A stretch of DNA of 5,753 nucleotides. Source: Xanthobacteraceae bacterium (lineage in GTDB: Bacteria; Pseudomonadota; Alphaproteobacteria; Rhizobiales; Xanthobacteraceae). Below are positions 1 through 5,398 of this stretch, in pieces. The DNA is taken from the NCBI GenBank assembly GCA_030044035.1, contig JASHWN010000213.1:1-5753 (forward strand), read 5' to 3'. Both the position numbers and the translations under genes were made by a program. Positions within the stretch are counted from its first letter, which is position 1; the number at the start of each line of letters is the position of its first letter. The notes beneath the pieces were generated by a model, which saw only the letters and a list, made by a program, of their open reading frames with translations, did no database searches and had not been told where the DNA came from.

Positions 1-439
1 CGACGGAGAACCGGCCGCCGCCCTTCACCAAAAACACCAGCGCGACGAGGCCGATCAGGATCGAATATTCGCAGCCGCCCTGCTGCCAGAAAAAGCCTTT
101 CGCCGAGGTCGCCCACACCGCGTTGATCATGAAGATGACGATCGCGGCCGCGGCGAAGCGGGTGAGAAAGCCGACCGCCAGGAGGAAGCCACCGACCAGC
201 TCGGTCAGCGCCACCAGCGCCACCCAGAACGCCGCCGGGTGCCAGCCCATCTTGTCGAAGAAACCGGTGAACTTTTCGAACCCGGCGCCGCCGAACCAGC
301 CGAACAGTTTTTGACAGCCGTGCGGCATCAGGATTACGCCGAGCCCGAAGCGCAATAGCGGCAGGACCAGCGGCTCGAACGCGCTGTAGATGCCCGCAAA
401 GGCGGGGACCAGCGGACGCGGTGCAGCCATTTCCGACAT
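1..439 (-). CDS. DoxX family integral membrane protein (C-terminus cut by window edge)
   Basis: The minus strand is open from ATG at 439 to the window edge, giving 146 residues that begin MSEMAAPRP. Hydrophobic segments at about residues 22-42, 68-91, 93-112 and 123-140 predict four membrane spans. The motif MPHGCQKLFGWFGG (38-51) matches the HG-x-QKLFG signature after helix 1 of DoxX proteins, and the end, FLVKGGGRFSV, is how many members finish, so probably only about 10 residues are missing. A Shine-Dalgarno (GGAGG, complement of 447-451) lies 7 nt before the ATG; a second ATG at 430 has no such site. DoxX proteins are poorly defined inner-membrane proteins, some linked to thiol/redox stress and to quinone or catechol responses. 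The gene is divergent from a MarR regulator, which makes it a candidate target. Family assignment is firm; function is not. Confidence 0.88.
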   Translation of the reverse strand, partial: MSEMAAPRPLVPAFAGIYSAFEPLVLPLLRFGLGVILMPHGCQKLFGWFGGAGFEKFTGFFDKMGWHPAAFWVALVALTELVGGFLLAVGFLTRFAAAAIVIFMINAVWATSAKGFFWQQGGCEYSILIGLVALVFLVKGGGRFSV

Positions 440-587
440 GAAAGTTCCTCCCCCTCACTCCGGCGCCGTTTCGACCCGAGGCGCCTGTTATCAGAATACC
501 ACAGGCCAGCGCGCACCGACTATCCCTCGTTGCGCCCGGCAGTGAGTTCGTCCATCTTGAAAGCCGCACGGGCTCGGGAGATCGTTC
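440..587. promoter_or_regulatory. Divergent intergenic region between doxX-like gene and marR-like gene, with candidate operator
   Basis: This 148-bp gap separates two divergent starts and should hold both promoters. Visible elements are the doxX-like ribosome site (complement of 445-451), two copies of the self-palindrome GGCGCC (462-467 and 480-485), and an interrupted inverted repeat CCTGT (484-488) / ACAGG (501-505) around the only AT-rich patch, TTATCAGAATA. A MarR dimer usually binds an imperfect palindrome of about 16-22 bp over a promoter, so 484-505 is the best operator candidate by position and symmetry. A weak minus-strand -10-like TATTCT lies in the same patch. GGGAG at 576-580 serves the GTG at 588. 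No strong -35/-10 pair is visible, so the operator is inferred. Confidence 0.35.
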
Positions 588-1157
588 GTGGGCGACACGG
601 TGGGACAAGACAAGGGAGGCCAACGGGCCACTCAAAAACATCCCGCGGACGAACCGGCCGCCGGCGCGCCAGCTTCGACCGGCGACAACGCGCCGCTGAA
701 GCTCGAGCAGTTTCTGCCCTACCAGCTCAATGTCGTGGCGAGTCTGGTGTCGCTGGCGCTGTCGCGGGTTTATGCCCGGCGTTACCGCATCGGGGTGCCG
801 GAATGGCGCGTGCTGGTGACGCTCGGCCAATACGGCGTGATGACCGCGAAGGCGATCAGCGCGCACACGCACATGCACAAGACCAAGGTGTCGCGCGCCG
901 TCGCGCTCTTGGAGAAGCGCAAGCTGTTGGCGCGCCGCAGCAACCGCGCCGACATGCGCGAGTCGTTTCTGTCGCTGACCGCGAGCGGGCGCGTCATGTA
1001 CGAAGAGGTCGCGCCGCACGCGCTCGCGTTCGCCCGCCGCCTCACCGACATCTTGACGCCGTCCGATCGCGAAGCGTTCGACCGTGCCGTCGCCCAGCTC
1101 ACCGAACGCTCGGCGCAACTGGTCGCCGAGATGGAGGTGGAGAAGGAAGAGGAATAA
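588..1157 (+). CDS. MarR family winged helix-turn-helix transcriptional regulator
   Basis: This 189-residue protein has the MarR fold: N-terminal dimerisation helix (about 44-66), winged-HTH core (about 70-131) and C-terminal dimerisation helices (about 140-185). The recognition helix is around 97-111 (HKTKVSRAVALLEKR). The wing carries the family hallmark of Asp and Arg two apart (D122, R124), followed by LSLTASGR. Residues 1-36 are a polar, Ala/Pro-rich tail not typical of the core, so the start is less certain than the rest. GTG at 588 is chosen because GGGAG ends 7 nt before it; GTG at 600 is an in-frame alternative. MarR dimers usually repress adjacent or divergent genes and release DNA on binding phenolic ligands or on thiol oxidation. 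No cysteine is seen in this protein, which favours ligand sensing. Targets are probably the divergent doxX-like gene, itself and perhaps maiA downstream. Confidence 0.88.
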   Translation: MGDTVGQDKGGQRATQKHPADEPAAGAPASTGDNAPLKLEQFLPYQLNVVASLVSLALSRVYARRYRIGVPEWRVLVTLGQYGVMTAKAISAHTHMHKTKVSRAVALLEKRKLLARRSNRADMRESFLSLTASGRVMYEEVAPHALAFARRLTDILTPSDREAFDRAVAQLTERSAQLVAEMEVEKEEE

Positions 1158-1164
1158 TGCGTTG

Positions 1165-1245
1165 CGTCATTGCGAGCGAAGCGAAGCAATCCAGTACGGC
1201 GGCACCGTTCTGGATTGCTTCGTCGCTTCGCTCCTCGCAATGACG
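1165..1245. repeat. REP-like intergenic palindrome (81 bp), marR-maiA gap
   Basis: The left arm (1165-1194) begins CGTCATTGCGAG and ends AAGCAATCCAG. The right arm (1210-1245) is its reverse complement apart from two 3-nt insertions. An inner ACGG/CCGT pair (1196-1199 with 1205-1208) closes the loop, so the whole element folds as one hairpin. From memory, the CATTGCGAGCGAAGCGAAGCAATC motif recurs between genes in many bacterial genomes and gives rise to spurious small proteins with the string IASEAKQSS. It begins 8 nt after the MarR stop and ends just before the maiA ribosome site. There is no T-tract, so it is not a classic terminator, but it could stabilise the upstream 3' end or reduce read-through into maiA. 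Confidence 0.88.
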
Positions 1246-1248
1246 AAT

Positions 1249-1253
1249 GGAGG
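1249..1253 (+). promoter_or_regulatory. Shine-Dalgarno site that fixes the maiA start at GTG 1259
   Basis: GGAGG at 1249-1253 is a perfect ribosome site 5 nt before GTG 1259. It overlaps the G of the in-frame ATG at 1247, so the ATG cannot use it. What precedes that ATG is the pyrimidine-rich arm of the palindrome, with no ribosome site. Confidence 0.75.
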
Positions 1254-1258
1254 CTGTC

Positions 1259-1894
1259 GTGAAACTCTATTCCTATTTCCGATCGTCGGCGGCGTATCGC
1301 GTGCGCATTGCGCTCAATCTCAAAGGTTTGAGCTACGACACGGTGTCAGTGCATCTGGTCAAGGACGGCGGCCACAACAGGCGGCCGGAATTCCGCGCCG
1401 TCAATCCGCAAATGCGGGTGCCGGCGCTGGTCGCGCCCGGCGGCGAGATTTTGATTCAGTCGCTCGCCATCATCGAATATTTGGACGAGACGCATCCTGA
1501 GCCGCCGTTTCTGCCCAAGGACCCCATCGCGCGCGCAAAAGTGCGGGCGCTGGCGCAGCTTATCGCCTGCGACATTCATCCGCTCAACAACACCAGCTCG
1601 CTGCGCTATCTGAAAAACCAGATGGGCCAGGAGCAGAGCGCGATCGATGCCTGGTATCATCACTGGGTGCGCGAAGGATTTGCCGCGCTCGAAGCGCTGA
1701 TCGAGCCGGGTCCCTATGCGTGCGGCAAGGCCGTGACGCTCGCCGACATTTGCCTGGTGCCGCAGGTCTACAACGCGCGGCGGCTCAAGGTGCCGCTCGA
1801 TCCATTTCCTAAGATCGTCGCGGTCGAGGCCGCATGCCTTAAGCTGCCGGCCTTCGATCGGGCGCGCCCGGAAAACCAACCAGACGCGGAGTAG
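1259..1894 (+). CDS. maiA: Maleylacetoacetate isomerase / zeta-class glutathione S-transferase
   Basis: From GTG 1259 the protein is 211 residues, the usual MaiA length, and begins MKLYSYFRSSAAYRVRIAL, a typical MaiA N-terminus. The longer ATG start at 1247 would add four residues and lacks a ribosome site. The N-terminal thioredoxin-fold domain (1 to about 82) carries the zeta-class SSAAYRVR motif with the GSH-activating serine region (S9-S10), the GSH-contact loop NPQMRVPAL (49-57) and QSLAIIEYLDE (67-77). The helical C-terminal domain shows CDIHPLNN and ADICLVPQVYNARR, and the protein ends ENQPDAE. The cytosolic enzyme uses glutathione to isomerise 4-maleylacetoacetate to 4-fumarylacetoacetate in tyrosine/homogentisate (or gentisate-type) degradation. 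Partner genes hmgA and fahA are not visible here. A marR-like gene lies 101 nt upstream on the same strand. A related zeta GST with another substrate cannot be excluded. Confidence 0.93.
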   Translation: MKLYSYFRSSAAYRVRIALNLKGLSYDTVSVHLVKDGGHNRRPEFRAVNPQMRVPALVAPGGEILIQSLAIIEYLDETHPEPPFLPKDPIARAKVRALAQLIACDIHPLNNTSSLRYLKNQMGQEQSAIDAWYHHWVREGFAALEALIEPGPYACGKAVTLADICLVPQVYNARRLKVPLDPFPKIVAVEAACLKLPAFDRARPENQPDAE

Positions 1895-1896
1895 GC

Positions 1897-2010
1897 GGAA
1901 GTCAGAAGCTCAGAAATCGGAAGTCAGAAATCGGAAATCGGAAGTCGGAAGTCGCAGCTTCGAGCCCTGACTTCTGATTTCCGATTTCCGACTTCTGACT
2001 TCCGACTTAC
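1897..2010. repeat. Heptameric degenerate repeat forming a long hairpin (about 114 bp)
   Basis: Just after the maiA stop come eight near-contiguous units of consensus RGAARTC (GGAAGTC, AGAAATC, GGAAATC) at 1897-1953; the second unit is 8 nt long. A 15-nt loop (1954-1968) follows, then six complementary units (GACTTCT, GATTTCC, GACTTCC) at 1969-2010. Pairing the arms gives about six heptamers, or 42 bp, nearly all matched or G-U. Similar heptamer hairpins are known to me from assorted bacterial genomes, where they generate artefact peptides rich in KSEVRS or TSDF. There is no T-tract. It lies between maiA and the DUF2865-like gene and may act as a 3' stabiliser or barrier for maiA mRNA. Confidence 0.88.
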
Positions 2011-2011
2011 T

Positions 2012-2040
2012 TTGGACACCATTGACCGGCTTGATCGAAT
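2012..2040 (+). promoter_or_regulatory. Possible promoter of the DUF2865-like gene
   Basis: TTGGAC (2012-2017) and TCGAAT (2035-2040) are separated by 17 nt and resemble sigma-70-type -35 and -10 boxes. They would start transcription about 25 nt before ATG 2072, leaving room for the ribosome site. The match is partial (TCGAAT keeps 4 of 6 consensus bases). Position supports it, since only 61 nt lie between the heptamer hairpin and the gene. Confidence 0.25.
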
Positions 2041-2058
2041 CGGCTCGGAAAGCGGGTC

Positions 2059-2065
2059 GGGGAAG
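2059..2065 (+). promoter_or_regulatory. Ribosome binding site choosing ATG 2072
   Basis: GGGGAAG ends 6 nt before ATG 2072. It supports that start over the in-frame TTG at 2012, which would place 20 polar residues in front of the signal peptide. Confidence 0.6.
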
Positions 2066-2071
2066 CCAATA

Positions 2072-3334
2072 ATGATCAAGCTTGCGCGCGATCTGGGCGC
2101 GGCCATGTTGGGTGTGCTCGCGCTGGCCGGCGTCGCGACCGCGCAACAGCCCTATCCGGCACAGCAGCCCTACCCGCCGCCGCCCTACTCGGCTCAACCT
2201 TATCCGGCCCAGCAGCCTTATCCAGCCCAGCAGCCTTACCCCGCTCAACAGCCTTACCCCGCACAACCCTATCCGGCGCAAGCGGGTCCGGCTCCGGGAT
2301 ATCCGGCCCAAGGCAGCGCGCCAGCCCAGCCGATACAGTCATCCAATCCGGTCTGCGTGCGGCTTGAAGCCCAGCTCGCCTCGATCGACAGCTACGCGAC
2401 CGATCCGAACCGCGCCGCCCAGATCAAGCGCGACGAGGACGCCATCGCCAAGCAGCAGGCCGACCTCGATCGCATCTTGGCGAAGGCGCACAGCGTCGGC
2501 TGCGCCGGCCAGGGCTTCTTTTCGCTGTTCTCCGGCCTGTCGCCGCAATGCGCGCCGCTCAACACCCAGATCCAGGAGATGCGCGGCAACCTCGACCGCA
2601 TGATGAGCGATCTCGAGCAGCTCAAGAGCGGCAGCAGCGATCGCCAGGCGCAGCACCAGGCCGTCATCGCCCAGCTGGCGCAGAACAATTGCGGCGCGCA
2701 ATACGCCGCGGCGGCGCGCGCGTCGGGTCCGCAGGGCTTTTTTGAAGCGCTGCTCGGCGGCGGCACCATCGTCAATCCGAACGGCGACGGCGCGCCGGCC
2801 GGCACCTTCCACACGGTCTGCGTACGCACTTGCGACGGCTATTACTTCCCGGTCTCATACTCGACGGTGCCGAGTCGCTTCGCCGACGATGACCGCGCCT
2901 GCCATCGCCTGTGTCCAGCCGCCGACGTCACGCTGTTCACCTACCGCAATCCCGGCGAGGACGTGACCCAGGCGGTCTCGACCAGCGGTCAGCAATACAC
3001 CGCACTGCCGAACGCGTTCCGCTATCGCAAGGAGCTGGTCGCCGGCTGCTCATGTAAGCGCCCGGGCGAGAACTGGGCCGAGGCGCTGCGCAACGCCGAC
3101 GATTCGACCACGCTGGAGAGCGGCGACATCATCGTCAACGAGAAGAACGAGAAGGCGCTGACCCAGCCGCGCGGTCCGGCCGGGAAACCCGCTTCCGCCA
3201 ACGCCGAGCCGAACGCCGCCGCACCGGCTCCGGCAGCGTCAGCCGCGCCGGCGCAGGCCGGCGGAGCCACGACGAAGGACGCCGAGGGCCGCAACGTGCG
3301 CGTGGTCGGCCCGCCGTTCCTATCGCAGCAGTAA
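2072..3334 (+). CDS. Secreted cysteine-rich DUF2865-like protein with Pro/Tyr/Gln repeat linker
   Basis: The protein is 420 residues from ATG 2072. Residues 1-24 form a classical Sec signal peptide (positive MIKLAR, hydrophobic core, cleavage likely after ATA-24). Residues 25-70 are a PYPAQQ repeat linker. Residues 94-215 look helical, with coiled-coil-like stretches rich in Gln, Asp and Leu (about 117-140 and 165-204). The conserved module, about 245-330, contains HTVCVRTCDGYYFPVSYST, CHRLCP, TYRNPGE and LPNAFRYR, then CSC. I recognise this as the DUF2865 pattern of Rhizobiales proteins, from memory. The mature protein has ten cysteines (95, 144, 160, 207, 250, 254, 277, 281, 326, 328); an even number paired as CxxxC/CxxxC/CxC suggests disulfides in the periplasm or outside. 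The tail (about 360-410) is Ala/Pro-rich and disordered. Its function is unknown; the repeat linker could span or bind cell wall. It appears to be a single-gene unit. Confidence 0.85.
   Translation: MIKLARDLGAAMLGVLALAGVATAQQPYPAQQPYPPPPYSAQPYPAQQPYPAQQPYPAQQPYPAQPYPAQAGPAPGYPAQGSAPAQPIQSSNPVCVRLEAQLASIDSYATDPNRAAQIKRDEDAIAKQQADLDRILAKAHSVGCAGQGFFSLFSGLSPQCAPLNTQIQEMRGNLDRMMSDLEQLKSGSSDRQAQHQAVIAQLAQNNCGAQYAAAARASGPQGFFEALLGGGTIVNPNGDGAPAGTFHTVCVRTCDGYYFPVSYSTVPSRFADDDRACHRLCPAADVTLFTYRNPGEDVTQAVSTSGQQYTALPNAFRYRKELVAGCSCKRPGENWAEALRNADDSTTLESGDIIVNEKNEKALTQPRGPAGKPASANAEPNAAAPAPAASAAPAQAGGATTKDAEGRNVRVVGPPFLSQQ
2144..2281 (+). repeat. In-frame tandem repeat encoding PYPAQQ units
   Basis: This stretch encodes residues 25-70 of the DUF2865-like protein: eight PY-containing units, mostly the 6-residue (18-bp) PYPAQQ, with variants PYPPP, PYSAQ and 5-residue PYPAQ. 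The central units (about 2198-2266) are the most alike at DNA level, as expected of a tract able to change copy number by slippage. The indels seen are multiples of 3, so the frame is kept. Confidence 0.9.
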
Positions 3335-3340
3335 TTGTAT

Positions 3341-3485
3341 CCGTCACCCTGAGGCGCTCGGCGCCAACGGGTCCGGCCTTTGGCCGGCCCGATGACAAGC
3401 TCCGCGCCGAGCCTCGAAGGGCGACGGCCGAGGCGCTCAGGCCGCATCCTTCGAGGGCCGCTTCGCGGCCACCTCAGGATGACGG
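3341..3485. repeat. Compound palindromic intergenic element between convergent genes (145 bp)
   Basis: The ends are inverted copies: 3341-3354 (CCGTCACCCTGAGG) matches the reverse complement of 3472-3485 at 13 of 14 bases. Four nested hairpin pairs lie inside: GCTCGGCGC 3356-3364 with 3404-3412; CCGGCC 3373-3378 with GGCCGG 3382-3387 (TTT loop, extended by GGG/CCC around a bulged T); CCTCGAAGG 3412-3420 with CCTTCGAGG 3448-3456; and GGCCGC 3456-3461 with GCGGCC 3465-3470. GAGGCGCTC also recurs as a direct repeat at 3351 and 3430. From memory this resembles the CACCCTGAGG...CCTCAGGATGACGG elements of Bradyrhizobium-type genomes. It starts 6 nt after the DUF2865 stop and ends 23 nt from the nadE stop, so it may end or protect both transcripts. 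No T-tract is present. Confidence 0.88.
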
Positions 3486-3508
3486 TCCAAACTCAAGCGG
3501 CTAATCGT

Positions 3509-5266
3509 TCAAAAATCTGCGGCGCCGGCCTTCGCCATGGCGCCGGCGGCGAGCGAGCGGTCCGGCTCGGGCAGCGGCATGCCGGAATCGCGGAAGCGGT
3601 TGACGATCGGATAGCGGCGGTCGCGGCCGAAATTGCGCAACGTCACCTTGACGCCGGGCGCCGCCTGGCGGCGCTTATATTCGGCGAGATAGAGCATGCG
3701 CTCGACCTTCATCACAGTGTCGCGGTCGAAGCCGGCGGCGACGATGCTCGCGGTCGGCTCCTCGCCTTCGACCAGCCGCTGCAAGATGGCGTCGAGGACG
3801 TCGTAGGGCGGCAGCGTGTCCTGATCGGTCTGGTTCTCGCGCAGCTCCGCGCTCGGCGCGCGGGTGAGCACATTCTCGACGATCACCGGCCCGTCCGGGC
3901 CGAGCGCGCCGTCCGGCTTCCAGCGATTGCGCAGGCGCGCCAGGCGATAGACCTCGGTCTTATACAAATCTTTGATCGGATTGAAGCCGCCGTTCATGTC
4001 GCCGTAGAGCGTGGCGTAGCCGACCGACATTTCCGATTTGTTCCCGGTCGTCACCACCATCAGGCCGAACTTGTTGGAGATCGCCATCAGCACAGTGCCG
4101 CGGGCGCGCGCCTGCAAATTTTCCTCGGTGACGTCGCGCGCCTTGCCGGCAAAGACTTCAGCCAGCGTGGTTTCGAGGCCTTTGACCGCGCTCTCGATCG
4201 GCACCACGTCGTAGCGCACGCCGAGTGCGCGGGCGATGGCGGCTGCGTCATCGAGCGATTGCTGCGCGGTGTAACGGAACGGCAGCATGACACAGCGCAC
4301 CCGTTCGGCGCCGAGCGCGTCGGTGGCGAGCGCCGCGCACAGCGCCGAGTCGATGCCGCCCGACAGCCCGAGCACGATTCCGGCAAAGCCGTTCTTGTCG
4401 ACATAGTCGCGCAAACCCAGCATGCAGGCGGTGTAATCGGCCTCATCGGAATCCTCGCCCGCGGCGATGGGGCCCTCAAGGCAGCGCCAGCCGGAATTGG
4501 TGCGCGACCAGCGGGTCGTCACCACCGCTTCAACGAACGCCGGCAGCTGGAAGGCGACCGAGCGGTCGGCATTGAGCGCGAACGAGGCGCCATCGAATAC
4601 CAGCTCGTCCTGGCCGCCGACCTGGTTAATGTAGATCAGCGGTAGCGCCGCCTCGGTGACGCGCGCGACCGCGACGTTGAGCCGGATGTCCGCCTTGCCG
4701 CGCCAATACGGCGAGCCGTTCGGCACGACCAAAAACTCGGCGCCGGTCTCGGCCAAGCATTCGACCACGTTCTCGTAATCGCCCCAGTCGGTCCAGGTAT
4801 CTTCGCAGATCGGCAGGCCGAGCCGCACGTCGCGCAAGTTGACCGGGCCCGGCACCGGCCCGCTGGCGAACACGCGTTTCTCGTCGAACACGCCGTAGTT
4901 CGGCAGATTGACCTTGAAACGCACGGCCTTGATGCGGCCGTCCGCCAGCAGCGCATAGGCGTTGTAAAGTTTGCTGTCTTCGAGCCACGGCGTGCCGATC
5001 AGCACGGCCGGTCCGCCGTCGCTGGTCTCGCGCGCCAAATTTTCCACGGCGGCGCGGCAGGCGGTCTGAAAGGCCGGCTTGAGCACCAAATCTTCGGGCG
5101 GATAACCGGCGATAAACAGTTCGGAAAAGGCCACGAGATCGGCGCCGTCGCGCGCCGCAACGGCGCGCGCGGCGCGGGCGCGCGACAAATTGCCGGAAAT
5201 ATCGCCGACGGTCGGATTGAGCTGCGCCACGGCGATGGCCAGGCGATCGGCGGAGGCCTCGTTCAT
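3509..5266 (-). CDS. nadE: Glutamine-dependent NAD+ synthase
   Basis: This 585-residue two-domain enzyme makes NAD+ from deamido-NAD+, ATP and glutamine, the last step of NAD synthesis, in the cytosol. The N-terminal nitrilase-type glutaminase domain (about 9-265) has the complete Glu-Lys-Cys triad: E49 in AFSELFIAGYPPEDL, K118 in FKVNLPNYGVFDEKR and C154 in GLPICEDTW. The C-terminal synthetase domain (about 275-560) has the ATP-pyrophosphatase loop SGGIDS (302-307), TTGNKSEMSVGY (406-417) and GDMNGGFNPIKDLYKTEVY. Length and motif order are those of the alphaproteobacterial glutamine-dependent form, with nothing missing. An in-frame TAG four codons upstream (5276-5278) rules out a longer start; ATG 5266 lacks a clear ribosome site. 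Convergent with the DUF2865-like gene and separated from the porin-like gene by two palindromes, it is probably transcribed alone. No NAD-related gene adjoins it. Confidence 0.97.
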   Translation of the reverse strand: MNEASADRLAIAVAQLNPTVGDISGNLSRARAARAVAARDGADLVAFSELFIAGYPPEDLVLKPAFQTACRAAVENLARETSDGGPAVLIGTPWLEDSKLYNAYALLADGRIKAVRFKVNLPNYGVFDEKRVFASGPVPGPVNLRDVRLGLPICEDTWTDWGDYENVVECLAETGAEFLVVPNGSPYWRGKADIRLNVAVARVTEAALPLIYINQVGGQDELVFDGASFALNADRSVAFQLPAFVEAVVTTRWSRTNSGWRCLEGPIAAGEDSDEADYTACMLGLRDYVDKNGFAGIVLGLSGGIDSALCAALATDALGAERVRCVMLPFRYTAQQSLDDAAAIARALGVRYDVVPIESAVKGLETTLAEVFAGKARDVTEENLQARARGTVLMAISNKFGLMVVTTGNKSEMSVGYATLYGDMNGGFNPIKDLYKTEVYRLARLRNRWKPDGALGPDGPVIVENVLTRAPSAELRENQTDQDTLPPYDVLDAILQRLVEGEEPTASIVAAGFDRDTVMKVERMLYLAEYKRRQAAPGVKVTLRNFGRDRRYPIVNRFRDSGMPLPEPDRSLAAGAMAKAGAADF

Positions 5267-5272
5267 GGCGCA

Positions 5273-5302
5273 GGTCTAGCCCCGGACCAGCCGATCCGGC
5301 AA
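5273..5302 (-). promoter_or_regulatory. Weak candidate promoter for a leaderless nadE transcript
   Basis: On the minus strand TTGCCG (5302-5297) and TAGACC (5278-5273) are 18 nt apart. A start 7 nt beyond the -10 would fall on the A of the nadE ATG (5266), which would explain why no ribosome site precedes the gene. Both boxes match consensus poorly, so this is only a suggestion. Confidence 0.18.
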
Positions 5303-5327
5303 TGGGCTTGCAGCACTCGGCGCCGTT

Positions 5328-5372
5328 TCCCGGGCGCGGCGCAGCACGAAGTGGTGCGCCGCAGACCCGGGA
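5328..5372. repeat. Palindromic element A, nadE-porin gap (45 bp)
   Basis: TCCCGGG (5328-5334) is the inverted copy of CCCGGGA (5366-5372). Inside, GCGGCGCA (5336-5343) pairs with TGCGCCGC (5355-5362) and CAC (5345-5347) with GTG (5351-5353) around a GAA loop, leaving one G-G mismatch. This is a compact, very GC-rich hairpin, 61 nt upstream of the nadE start. The CCCGG ends resemble those of the neighbouring element at 5399-5479, so the two are probably one family. Confidence 0.82.
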
Positions 5373-5398
5373 TCGTTACAAACTCTGTATCTGTGAAG

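Noticed and set aside
123..314. A 63-codon plus-strand frame at the left
   Set aside because: It is antisense to the DoxX-family gene, is Lys/Arg/Pro/Ala-rich and has no ribosome site.
530..1243. A 237-codon plus-strand frame overlapping the marR-like gene
   Set aside because: It is an out-of-frame, Arg-rich reading of the MarR gene that runs into the palindrome and ends in the repeat-derived string IASEAKQSS.
1897..2010. Possible CRISPR array or satellite in the heptamer region
   Set aside because: Units are 7 bp with no unique spacers and are arranged as two opposed arms, so this is a hairpin and not a CRISPR.
2012..2071. TTG 2012 as start of the DUF2865-like gene
   Set aside because: It would put 20 polar residues before the signal peptide and has no ribosome site, while ATG 2072 has GGGGAAG at a good distance.
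1910..2311. Minus-strand frame with regular RLLG/RIRL periodicity and an SEVRSRKSE tail
   Set aside because: The periodicity is the complement of the PYPAQQ repeat and the tail is the heptamer hairpin; neither shows independent coding signs.
3369..3390. Rho-independent terminator for the DUF2865-like gene
   Set aside because: The GGG-CCGGCC/GGCCGG-CCC hairpin is strong, but GATGAC follows where a T-tract is needed. The other palindromes also lack T-tracts.
3380..4645. A 421-codon plus-strand open frame antisense to nadE
   Set aside because: It begins inside the 3341-3485 palindrome, lies opposite conserved nadE sequence, and its Arg/His/Ala/Asp-rich translation shows no domain. Such frames are expected opposite GC-rich genes.
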